In this document: piece after piece, positions 22,555 to 32,388 of the stretch
Layout: each line of letters opens with the position of its first letter
Position numbering within the stretch: the first letter of the stretch is position 1
Origin: Gigaspora rosea
Lineage: Eukaryota > Glomeromycota > Glomeromycetes > Diversisporales > Gigasporaceae
Length of the DNA stretch: 64,000 bases
NCBI GenBank assembly: GCA_003550325.1
Contig: QKWP01000583.1
Coordinates: 156,079 to 220,078 of the forward strand
Direction of reading: 5' to 3'
Notes under the pieces: generated by a model
Told to the model about the DNA's origin: nothing
The model's database searches: none
The model's input: only the letters and a program-made list of their open reading frames with translations
Made by a program: the position numbers and the translations under genes

Positions 22555-23620
22555 AGGGGTGTGGCGATATAGTGTAGTTGGATTGTTGTCACCCCCAAGT
22601 AGTTGTAACAAAAGGTACAGAGTTCAAATCCCATTGGAGATGATTTTAAAAAATTTATCTGTGTTACGGTAACCTGGACTCTGAGCTCGGATATACAAAT
22701 CTGTTTCCTGAGTTATACCAACTCGTATTGGGAGCTTTGGCGCTATGCTATGCACAGAACTGGGGCGCATAGATCCTGGGGAGCGCAGATGCTGTATTAC
22801 ACACAGAACCGTAGAACAAAAGGAAACCATACTTGGCAAGACCCGAATAAAAAGGTAGCTGACTTTCGACGGTACCCAAACAGGAATCGGATAGGGACTG
22901 ACCGGTTTGGACTAACCAGAAGTGGACTTACGACAAAAAGGGTTTATGGCGGACCCTACCAACCGGATCGCCGGAGTCGCACTGGAGGAAAAGAACATGT
23001 ATTGTGAAATCATGTACTAGGTGATGGGAGTCTCTGGGTTCGCCAGGGCAGACCAACCCTTTTGGGTCCTCGGATTAGAAGTAGAAAAGCAACTGGGGGA
23101 AAGAAGGTTCTGAGAAAAAGAAGCCGGAAAAGGAACGGGCGGTAATGGGGTCATGTGAACTTTACAAGAGCAGAAGTAGGTAATGATAGTGGTTGCAGGT
23201 AACCCCTGACTGCAAGTTGGTCGCCTCAGTGAATGTGTACATTACCGAAGTGTAGGTGATACCTGTGTGGGACGGAAAAACGCTCTACCAAGTTTCTCAT
23301 TGAGGATAAACTAGTCCTAAGGGTGTGGTTAGTATCTGGAACAGTGTTCCGGTAATACAAGATGGACTGGCAGGAGGCAGAAGATCAGAGGGTTTAAATA
23401 GGTAACGCCAGTATGTGGGTTACAGGTATGACAGCTAGGGTAGAACCTTAGGGTGGCTACTTAAATAGGCAACCAAAAGTTGCAGGTGTGGCTAGTTGTA
23501 CTTTTGTCAATGTACGAATATCAGATTTCCCTCCATGAGAGTGCCGAGGTATAATATATTTTGAATAAAAGCCAATCCCCAAAATGGACACTTTTTGACA
23601 CTAAAAAAAAAAAAAAAAAA
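22555..23620 (+). mobile_element. Long (1.07 kb) GC-rich tRNA-headed retroelement, 15-bp TSD
   Basis: It is flanked by AATTACTACTTATTG at 22540-22554 and 23621-23635, with an 18-nt A tail. The head is tRNA-like: A box TAGTGTAGTTGG (about 22570) and B box AGTTCAAATCCC (about 22622). The body is near 50 percent GC in a roughly 25 percent GC region and has no long open frame (best 85 codons, rich in R, G and T). It contains internal near-repeats such as GGTTGCAGGTAACCC and AGTTGCAGGTGTGGC. SINEs are normally well under 700 bp, so the length is unusual. Decayed relatives lie at about 23936-24140, 31045-31330 and 17940-18020 (inverted). Confidence 0.85.
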
Positions 23621-23624
23621 AATT

Positions 23625-23880
23625 ACTACTTATTGTCAGTAGTGATCATTACCAGTAATTAACAAAAATTAATAAAAAGTTTTTTGCCAAAATAAAAATT
23701 AAAATTTAATTAATTTTAGAGTTAGGGCAAGAACTAGGATAGAGCAAAAGGATATAGTTTATACCAAAATTTTACGAGAAATTTTTTTTTAGAGTCTTAA
23801 AGGTAATTTTATAGACAAAATTTAAAAATACAAAATATACATTGGTGATGATCACTACTGGCGATAAATAGCAAACTTTT
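23625..23880. repeat. Inverted-repeat element, GTAGTGATCATTACC ends
   Basis: CAGTAGTGATCATTACCAGT is mirrored by TTGGTGATGATCACTACTGG. The inside has AGAGTTAGGGCAAGAACTAG and a TTTTTTTAGAGTCTTAAAGG block typical of the 19588-19938 superfamily. It abuts the 3' TSD of the long retroelement. Confidence 0.6.
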
Positions 23881-23935
23881 ATATATAATATATATAATAT
23901 TTAATATTAAATAACTTTAGAATATAGTAATTTAA

Positions 23936-24140
23936 AGAAGTTGGTAAGTTGTTACCTCCAAGCAGCAAGTCTAAAGTTTAAATTCTACTGGTGATGTTTT
24001 GAAAAAATAAAACTGTGTTTTGATAACTGCTTTTTATTGGGTACATTATCTGTAGTCTTGGTTTACTATTTTGAATAGAAGCTTTTGGGCATAGTTGTAT
24101 AGTCTGGTGTATAAAGATTTGTATCTCAAATAGCTCTGAT
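23936..24140 (+). mobile_element. Decayed relative of the long tRNA-headed retroelement
   Basis: AGTTGGTAAGTTGTTACCTC..AAAGTTTAAATTCTACTGG aligns with the tRNA-like head of 22555-23620, and TGATGTTTTGAAAAAAT..CTGTGTT aligns with its next block. Further on, GCTTTTGGGCATAGTTGTAT corresponds to GCTTTGGCGCTATGCTATGC. Differences are dominated by C-to-T and G-to-A. Confidence 0.6.
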
Positions 24141-24587
24141 TCAAATATTTTTTGTACAAATTAATTTTTGATTTTTTTTTTAATTTAATATACTTATTAG
24201 GTTACCGGATTAATAAAAATAAAATTATTTTAATTATTTTATTGATAAAATAAAAAAATTTATTAATAGTAACTTTTTTTAACAATATTTACTATATAAT
24301 TTACTATAGTAATTTATAGTGATTTATATATACGCGTATATAGTAAAAAAAATCTAATTACTTCACTTTAAAGCTTAATTTCTTCACAACTAGTGATTCA
24401 ATTTTGCTCAAATTTTAACCATATCTTTATTATATGCACATTAATGCACTTGCAAAGTACAAGCTCATAGAGCTACATATTGGTTGCGAAAATAGTTAAA
24501 ATATCTTTTTTTTTTAAAAAAATTCTTCCTTTTTTCTTGAATACAGCAAATTGATAGGCTTCCGCATGGGCCTGGGCTACTCATGGG

Positions 24588-24869
24588 CAGTGTTGTACAT
24601 TTTCACTGTCCCAGCCTTTTTATACCATGTCCCAACGTCCCAACGTCCCAGCGTCCCAAGTGTCCCAACTATGTCCCAAGCCTTAATAATTAATAAATTA
24701 ATTTAAAAAATATATATAATTATATATTTTTTTAGGTGCTGAACACATTTTTAAAAAAATTTAATTAGATTATCTTAATAAAATTTTAAGTAATTTCAAT
24801 TTATAAAATTGTCCCAGAATGTCCCAAAATGTCCCAACGTATGTCCCAACTGTCCCATGTACAACACTG
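24588..24869. mobile_element. hAT-type MITE, word GTCCCA, 8-bp TSD CTCATGGG
   Basis: CAGTGTTGTACATTTTCACT and CATGTACAACACTG form the ends, flanked by CTCATGGG at 24580-24587 and 24870-24877. The left part has seven TGTCCCAA/CGTCCCAA words and the right part five more, all in the same orientation. The first ten bases match the MITE at 1637-1888, whose word is instead GGACA. Confidence 0.9.
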
Positions 24870-25267
24870 CTCATGGGTACCCATGGGTAGTACCACAAGG
24901 GCTCAGCCAGGATATTGATTTTTGAACCTGCGGATAAGAGTAAGGGCTCCAGGTACTAAGCCATTACACAAATGGGTAGGGCTAGGGTAATATCTCTACT
25001 ATACCCTTTTGGTTCACGGGTACCTGTTAAAACATTCATGTGCTTAGCAACCAATCATAATCTGCATAGTGAATATATATATATATATATTAGTAATACT
25101 TTTAATTCTTTAGTTTTAAAAAATTTAACCCCTAATAACGATAACCAATGCATAACGTAACGTCTGTCGTCCAATACGCTCTAACGAACTAAGTGCCGTA
25201 GCACTAAAGTACCAACATACTACAACATACCAAAATATTAAAGTACTAACGAAGTTGCCAAAAAACT

Positions 25268-27724
25268 ATGACAAACAATCCTGCTTTTGCCACTACAAGT
25301 GACTTTACAAATAGTCACGACATGACTATTAATATTAATACCTCATTGGAAAACTCAACAAATAACTCAACAGATAACTATAGTGAACTTGTTAACATAG
25401 ATAACTCTATTGATAACATTTTACTTTCTAATGACTCTGCTTCAACATCTTTTAAACTGGCGCCACCTATTACCAACTTTGATACTAGCTCAATCAATAG
25501 TACAACTACTAATGGAATTGGCCATATTAACAGTAAAACCTCCAGTCAAACCGCATTATCAAAGCATATATCACCTGTATGAAATAGTTTTCTCTTAGTT
25601 CAAAATGAACAAAAAGCTAAATGCGGATACTGTAATAAGTTGTTAAGTCATAAAAAAGAAAGTGAACATCACATCTTCGGCGTCATCTAGATTCTTGCCT
25701 TAAGTAGCAAAGATCATTATTTAATGATGGTGGTTCAAATCCAAATTTACCAAACGGCCAAACTCAGTTAAAATTTAATATTCAAACAAGAAAAAAAGCC
25801 ATATTCAACTCGGAAAAACTTAACTGATATGATAGTTTTGGACGAGTTAATCTTTCAGTTTGTAGAAGGGCGAGGTTTTCGCAAGCTCATTAATGGATTA
25901 TTACCTGATTTCAGCATCAGTGCCGATACAATCAAGTGAGATGTCATGACAGCTTATAATAAAAGAAAGTCATTAATTAAAGAAATCTTTCAGAATGCTG
26001 AGGGTAGAATTTCTCTTACGTGCGATGCTTGGACATCACTTCAGCAACTTGGATACTTGGCAGTTACTGCGCATTTTCTTAACAAAGAATGGAATCTTAT
26101 TTCTATTTTGTTATCATTCCCCTTGATTCCCTATCCACACACTGGAATTAATATCGCTAATTGTATTAAAACAGAATTAGATGAATAGTTTATTACTACT
26201 AAGGTAAAAAATAAGTAGTTTATGTTTTATACTAACATTCAATTTAATTAAAATATTATACTCTATTAATATAGTTGCAAACAATTATATTCAATAACGC
26301 TTCTTCGAATAACGTTGCAATTCGTGAACTAGCTGATCTTATTTCTCAAGATTCATATATTGAAATTAATGAAGAGCTCTTTTATAATCGTTGTCTTGCC
26401 TACATTCTGAATTTTATCGTAAAAGACGGTTTAAAACAAATTGGAGAAATTATTGGAAAGGTAATTATACGAGCTAACTAAAAAAAAAAGAAGATTACAA
26501 CAATAATTTTTTAATAATAATGTTATTATTCTTCAATTTGTTTAGATTCGTAGTTGTGTTAAAGCAATACACACATCGCCGAGGAGACGTCAGATATTTT
26601 TGGATATTTGTGAATCAGAATCCATAAAGCCCATAAATTCCACGTTGGACTGTGATACCTGCTAGAATTCTATGTTTTTGATGTTACAATCAGTTGCAAG
26701 AGTTGTAAATGTAGTTACTAAAATGAAAGATAGAGATAAAACATTTACTGACATACCTACTAATGAAGAATGGAAAAATGCAGATGCTATTTGTAATGTT
26801 TTAAGACCATTTTATAATTGTATGTATTTAGAAAATATAACTTCTAATTAAAAATTATAATTTGTAATACGAATAATTAAGTTAAATTTATTTTTTAAAT
26901 AAAAATAGATACGATAAAAGAATCAGCAACTTTATACCCAACTCTTAATAGTACCCTTTCCTCGGTTTGGACTATTCGTACTCATCTTTTAAGTATGAAA
27001 TCTCATTCAGATAGCTTTATTCGTGATACCTCTCAAGTTATAATTGAAAACTTTAACAAGTATTGGGAACATAACAGCTTCTTACATATGGTCGCATGTA
27101 TTCTCGGTCCCTGCTACAAAATGCAATTTATTTCATATTATTATCATGAAAAAGAAAAATTTGCATTATATATTCTTGATGAAAAAATGCAAGATATTCA
27201 AGTAAAGTATGTATATTTATCAACTAAACATTATATATATTTTCTTATTCTTATTTTAAATTATTAATAAAAATTAGATTTGAAGATTTATATCTTCATA
27301 CATATCATTTCCCATCAACTAGTAATCATGATAATGGAAATATTGTTAATACTGTACCGAAAATGATACAACATTTGAAAACCATATAGATGATTTTTTC
27401 GAATATGCTGCAAAACAAACCTGGATTAGCAAAAATGATCCACTTTCCGAAGTGAACCAATATTTGAATGAACCAATTGCTTCGAAAAATACTAACATAC
27501 TTGAATGGTGGAAATATAATAAGGATCAGCTTCCCAATTTATCAGCAATGGCCTGAGACTTTTTAGCTGTACCTGCTACAAGCACTGCATCAGAACAGAT
27601 GTTTAGCTGTGCAGGTCGTATTATTGATGATTACCATACTTTATTAGACCCAAATATAATAACCATGCTAATGTGCCAAAGAAATTGGCTGGATATGGCA
27701 AATAAGTATGGCTGGGATTTATAA
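25268..27724 (+). pseudogene. hAT transposase pseudogene (BED finger, RNase H-like core, dimerisation domain)
   Basis: The pieces occur in family order. A Ser/Asn/Thr-rich N-terminus comes first (from 25268). A BED-type zinc finger follows (CGYCNKLLSHKKESEHH, about 25626-25676). Next is the catalytic-core start (RISLTCDAWTSLQQLGYLAV, about 26005-26064), then NNASSNNVAIRELA (26287) and CLAYILNFIVKDGLKQIGEI. About 26995-27200 reads YWEHNSFLHMVACILGPCYK. The C-terminal dimerisation block contains VPATSTASEQMFSCAGRIID (about 27570-27629) and ends NKYGWDL. Short AT-rich gaps with GTA..AG borders (near 26200-26275, 26460-26545, 26820-26910, 27205-27277) look like introns. In-frame stops are TGA at 25578 (for the Trp of the BED start), TGA near 25938, TAG near 26661 and TGA near 27554. 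It is non-functional as it stands. Confidence 0.85.
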
Positions 27725-28926
27725 ATGTTTTTCAATTAGTTTTCACGAATCTTTTTAATATTTTTTTTAAAAAAATTCTGGGTAAAGTTTTTTTTTTTTA
27801 GTTTTTGTAAAAATTTCAGATAAATTTTTTTTTTGATTTTGTAGAAATTATAAGTAAATTTTTTTGATCTATACAAATTTTTTTTTGAATAAAGCGAAAA
27901 TTTTAATAGAAGTTTTATCTTTTTGTTCAATCTAAAAAGGTTTTTAATATTTGAATCTAATCTTATTAATTATATGATGCGTCATATTTAATATCACTTA
28001 GCTTACATATAAGTTTTGATAATTATGATCTCATATTGTAATTTTGAACCGTAATTGGGTTCAAAAATTTTATTTAATTCGTAATTTACACGTATAAAAG
28101 GTGTCAGTTAGAAATTAATTGGCTTGGCAATGATTATAAGAACTAAAAGATCCTTGGACACTTATGAAAAATAATAAGAAAAAACCCCAAAAAACCCTAA
28201 AAAATTTGCACTTCTTTGTATTTTCTTATTGTATTTAACTTTTTTTTTATCTTTTTTCAATACCCAAATATATATATTCGTTTTCATTGCGTTGTTAAAT
28301 CTCAACATTTATATATATATACATAGAACATTTGCATTTTTCCATAGATCTATATACTATAGTATTTCGAGACTTAAATAATGTAAATTACTGCTTAGCA
28401 ATTAAAAATCAAAGATTTTTATGTCTTGATTAAATTTAATTGCAATAAAATCATTTATAAGAATTATAAAATGCCGAATAAACTACTAAATTCAATTTTT
28501 GGGCAATAATAATTGAAGTTCGTTAGCCTAATGAGCCGGGCACGGGCATTGAAAACTGAGCTCTAGAGTAAAGGCAGGGCTTAGACAAATGGGCCCATGT
28601 AAAAATGGGTAGAGTTAGGGTACTTCTAGTACTCGGCCCTACCTGGCCCATGCAGAAGCCTAATCAGTATAAATTTGTATTGCTTTAATTATATTAATTT
28701 TGTATATATTAAAATTATTATTAAAGATCTTATAAACTTTAATATTGAATAACTTATGAATTAGTAATCCATTTTAGATGATTTTACTACCAAAATGCTC
28801 ATCTCAAATAAGATGATCTTAATGAATCTAAAATCATTAAATTTTGATCATAGGATCCCAAGATCTTTATAGATTTGTATTTTTTTTTAATTCGGCAATC
28901 ATGCCAGTACTTTATTAGGTTTATAT

Positions 28927-29212
28927 TAGGGTTCCTCAAATTCAAATCAAATCAAATATTGGATCAATTTGAATTTGATCAAATCAAATTGATTCTGATT
29001 TGAATTTGATTGGATTCAAATATTTGGATTTGAATTTGATTTAAATTTGAATTTTTAATAGTAATTTTCAAATCAAATCAAATATTTGTCAAATCAAATC
29101 AAATTTGATCAAATTTGAATTTGATCAAATCAAATATAGTCAAATTTGAATTTGAATTTGATCAAATATTTGATTCAAATATTTGAAGATCAAATCAAAT
29201 TGCGGAACACTA
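28927..29212. mobile_element. hAT-type MITE, word TCAAAT, 8-bp TSD GTTTATAT
   Basis: TAGGGTTCCTCAAATTC at the left and TGCGGAACACTA at the right are flanked by GTTTATAT at 28919-28926 and 29213-29220. The whole interior is made of TCAAAT and its complement ATTTGA (more than 35 occurrences). The ends match those of 60791-61081. Confidence 0.9.
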
Positions 29213-29889
29213 GTTTATATAATTAACGCTAAGGTTTTATACAAGTTAAGGCTAAAGCCTACCTAAATTTTAAATACTGATTAACCCGACTCTTTGTGAC
29301 TAAAGTTCAAATTACCCATGTTCGATCTGCTATAGTAAACTTTAACTCCATATCAAGTCTTCTGCATGCCCGCTTAATATATCACTGTTTAGTGTTTATA
29401 TCCTAACTTATCATGATTGCCTACTTTTTTTCTAAACTTTCTTCTCCAAGCTTCTCGAGCAGAAGGATTCAAATTCCAATTAACTAAGAAAAATAAAACA
29501 TATCAAGAAAATAAAAGGTGTGATAAAAAAGAGGGGTAATACTAAAAACTAAACGAAATTCAAAATATATGCAAAAAAAAAAAAAAAGAAAAGAAAAACT
29601 GAAGAAAAAGGCAGAAAAAAAAAAACAATCTATAATAAGTACACTATTATAACCCGTGCAAGGCATAAACAAAAACTATATAACAACTGCAACAATTGTT
29701 CATCTCTATTGTAAAGCTTCGCTTTAATATTAATAAATCCTTTTGACTAACGTTTCATTTTCGAATTTCTCTTTAACCATAAACGTAAGATCCTTGTCAC
29801 GTGAAGTAGTGATATGTTGTCCAAAACAAACACGTAGTTGCATTCTACTAAGTTCGTCCGAAAATAGAAACTGTAAACAATATCGATCT

Positions 29890-30290
29890 TTTACCGGGGG
29901 TAAGCTAAAATGCCCACTTTTTCAAAAAAATTTGAAGAGAAAAAGGAGTGGAGCGAAAGCGAGAAGAGAGTCACTTGTATCAAACTTAAAGAAGCATAAG
30001 TTCAGAAAACTCATTTTCTTGTTATTTCCCACTGTTTTACCACAGAATACTTCATCGACGAAGAAAAACTCATATCCCTACCAAAATTTCTTGTACAAGG
30101 GCACAACCTTCTGCCAGTTATCTTGTAAAAGGACACTTTTGGTTTGCATATCGAATATACAAACCTTTGTAAGAACCGTATTTCTGTGTTGTCCTACTAT
30201 ACTTTATGTATAGGCAACTCTCTAACAAGAAAAATTTTTGTATTATTTCGGTAGAAAAATTTGGGTCAAGTGATTGTCAAAAAGAGTTTT
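29890..30290 (+). repeat. Dispersed ~400-bp family member with short open frames
   Basis: This is the best preserved copy of the family seen at 12430-12830 (inverted) and 21500-21885. A 29-codon frame at 29910-29999 reads MPTFSKKFEEKKEWSESEKR and ends KLKEA. An overlapping 156-codon frame runs 29743-30213 in another register. No domain is recognised in either, so coding status is undecided. GC content is slightly above the surroundings. Confidence 0.5.
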
Positions 30291-30740
30291 CTGATGATTA
30301 CTTTAATTTTTTTAATTTTTTATATATATAGATTTGTATTATATTAATATAAAATATTAAATCAATTAAAAACAACACAAATTTATAACTATCTTGAGAT
30401 TTCATAATCAGAATTTAATGATTTTAGGCTCATTAGAATTATTTCATTGAGTCAAGAATTTAGGTAGTAAAATTATCTAAAACAGATTACTGGTTCAGAA
30501 GTTATTTAATATTAAAGTTTATAAGATCTTTAATAATAATTTTAATATATAAAAAATAATAATTAAAACAATACAAATCTATAACAATTTGAAAGTTTGT
30601 AATTGGATTTTGATGATTTTAAACTTTTGGAATTACTTCATTAAGATGAACAGTTTGGTAGTAAAATTATTCAAACTAAATTACTAGTTCAAAAGTTATT
30701 TAATATTAAATTTAAAAATTTTTAAAAATTTTAATAATTT

Positions 30741-31075
30741 TAGCTAATTAAAAATTATTTGCTATTAGGACCTGATAATTTTTTGATTCTATCCTCTACT
30801 CTAGAATTCAGGTAATAAATGGCACCCCTCTTAAATAAATAGCAAATTATTAATTAATTATATTAAAATAACCTTTTACTTCTATTAAGTAAACTTGTTT
30901 ATACAAAATTTTGTATATAAGTACAAATTTATAAATTAATTTTTAAAATTTTTAATAATATATTATTAAAATTTATAAAATTAAATAGTAAAATCAATAC
31001 TTTAGTAATATTAATAAATTGGTTATAGTTGCTAGTATAAAACCTTTAGCTGAATTATTTAAAAACTACTTAAAT
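30741..31075. other. AT-rich stretch; retroelement relic toward its end
   Basis: There is no gene. From about 31045 the text AACCTTTAGCTGAATTATTT and ACTACTTAAATAGACAAAC matches the 3' region of the 22555-23620 retroelement; the match resumes after the MITE at 31273-31330. Confidence 0.45.
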
Positions 31076-31083
31076 AGACAAAC

Positions 31084-31272
31084 TAGAGTTAATACCTCTA
31101 TCCAGATATATTTTATATATCCAGATTAATCCAGTTTTATCATAGTATATATCCGGATTTAAATTTAAATCTGGATTTATTTATATCCGAATATAAAAAC
31201 ATTATGTCACATTATATTATATGACATAGTATATATCCAGATATATAAATCTGGATAGAAGTGTTAACTCTA
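31084..31272. mobile_element. hAT-type MITE, word ATCCAGAT, 8-bp TSD AGACAAAC
   Basis: TAGAGTTAATACCTCTATCC and GGATAGAAGTGTTAACTCTA form the ends, flanked by AGACAAAC at 31076-31083 and 31273-31280. The interior repeats ATCCAGATTA / ATCTGGAT / ATCCGGAT about nine times. It splits a relic of the long retroelement. Confidence 0.9.
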
Positions 31273-31280
31273 AGACAAAC

Positions 31281-31716
31281 AAAAGTTACATATATGGCTA
31301 GTTGTACTCTTGCCTATATAAACTTTCAAAATTTACTAATAAAATTTTAGTTTCAAAACATGCTTTTTGAAACTAAACAAATTAAATAATAAATATACTA
31401 TTAATATATAGTATAATGATTTTAATATTTATATAGTAACTTTAAAATAAAAAAAATTAAAATATAAAATAATAATAATGATAAGTCTATTGCTATATAA
31501 TATATAATAGCTTTATAGTAGTCTTTACAAAATTAGTATTTAGTCAATTATATAGATTAAATATAGTATTTTTATTAATTTTAATTATCCAAGTTTAGAT
31601 AAATCTTAACTACTCTAGTAGTTTTAGTAAATAGTTTAAGCTCTTATTTCTGTATATTATATATAGTAATTATATAGTAATTTTAAATCTAAAAAAAAAA
31701 TCAAAATAATAAAATA
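31281..31716. other. AT-rich stretch without a gene
   Basis: Retroelement relic to about 31330, then low-complexity AT sequence. Confidence 0.35.
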
Positions 31717-31896
31717 CAATCAACTCTATCTATTCTAAACCATCCATTCCTATATGTAAAATTGGTCAAAAAGCTCAATTTTCAAAGAGTTACTATAATG
31801 CCAATCCGAACTTATAATAAAATTTACAAATGTTCTAGAGTTTTGTGTTCGGTTTTCACAGAGTTTATTAATATTCGGATTAGAGAGAGGCGACTG
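31717..31896. mobile_element. MITE with CAATC/GACTG ends, TA TSD
   Basis: CAATCAACTCTATCTATTC follows TA, and ATTAGAGAGAGGCGACTG precedes TA. It is the sister of 755-956 (shared AATAAAATTTACAAATGTTC and TGTTCGGTTTTCACAGAG). Confidence 0.78.
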
Positions 31897-32103
31897 TATA
31901 TATATAGTATATAGTAAATATATTACTTAATATAGTAATTTTTAAAATTGTAACTATAAATAGTTATATATATAATTATTTTGCAAATACTGTAGTAATA
32001 AAGTTGTTAAATAAAAATATTTTTTAATATAGTATAAAAATTAAAATATCAATATATATAGTTAGTATACTACTGTATAACTGATAATTTTAATATTTGT
32101 CGT

Positions 32104-32388
32104 TTCTGCGATGTGTCGCTCTCATATGATCGACCAATCAAATTACAAAATAATGTATAACGTAGCACGATCAGGAAAATTCAAACAAACGTTCGTTTTG
32201 TCAAAAGTCATTTATAACTCAAAATTTCATATATGAAGATACCTTTCGCGTTCTAACAAAAAAAATTCCTTGCAAAAATTTTATTATGAACTCTTTTTTT
32301 CGCCCGCATTTTAACTCTATCTAACCCTAACTATAAAAGAAGCTCGATTTACGTTACACCTAATCTTATGACGCACACTAAGTAAAAA
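32104..32388. mobile_element. Inverted-repeat element, CTGCGATGTGTCG end
   Basis: It belongs to the 19588-19938 superfamily, shown by TTCCTTGCAAAAATTTT, TCTAACCCTAACT and TTACACCTAATCTTATG. The pairing of CTGCGATGTGTCG with GACGCACA is weak, so the borders are approximate. Confidence 0.5.

Larger units (their letters stand above)
24555..28662 (+). mobile_element. hAT element 1, decayed, with nested MITE
   Basis: TAGGCTTCCGCATGGGCC at the left is mirrored by GGCCCATGCAGAAGCCTA at the right, an ~18-bp imperfect terminal repeat. Both sub-terminal regions share AAATGGGTAG.G.TAGGGTA in direct orientation. It carries the transposase pseudogene 25268-27724. I found no matching 8-bp duplication, so the insertion is old or the ends have shifted. 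Confidence 0.7.
28672..30570. mobile_element. Probable ~1.9-kb element with ~210-bp inverted ends (R units)
   Basis: 28672-28880 and 30335-30570 are inverted copies at about 80 percent. Shared blocks include TATTAAAGATCTTATAAACT, TTTACTACC, CTAAAATCATTAAATT and TAGATTTGTATT. Another direct copy follows at 30555-30740. The same unit forms both arms of the foldback at 37537-37997. The interior contains a hAT-type MITE (28927-29212) and the 29890-30290 repeat, and no transposase is seen. The hAT 1 right end touches the left boundary. Confidence 0.6.

Noticed and set aside
27736..27930. Lys/Asn/Phe-rich minus-strand frame
   Set aside because: Low-complexity T-rich tail of the hAT 1 transposase region.
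29743..30213. 156-codon frame, the longest in the window, as a gene
   Set aside because: It overlaps a dispersed repeat whose other copies are not open in this frame; no domain; a competing frame is equally plausible.
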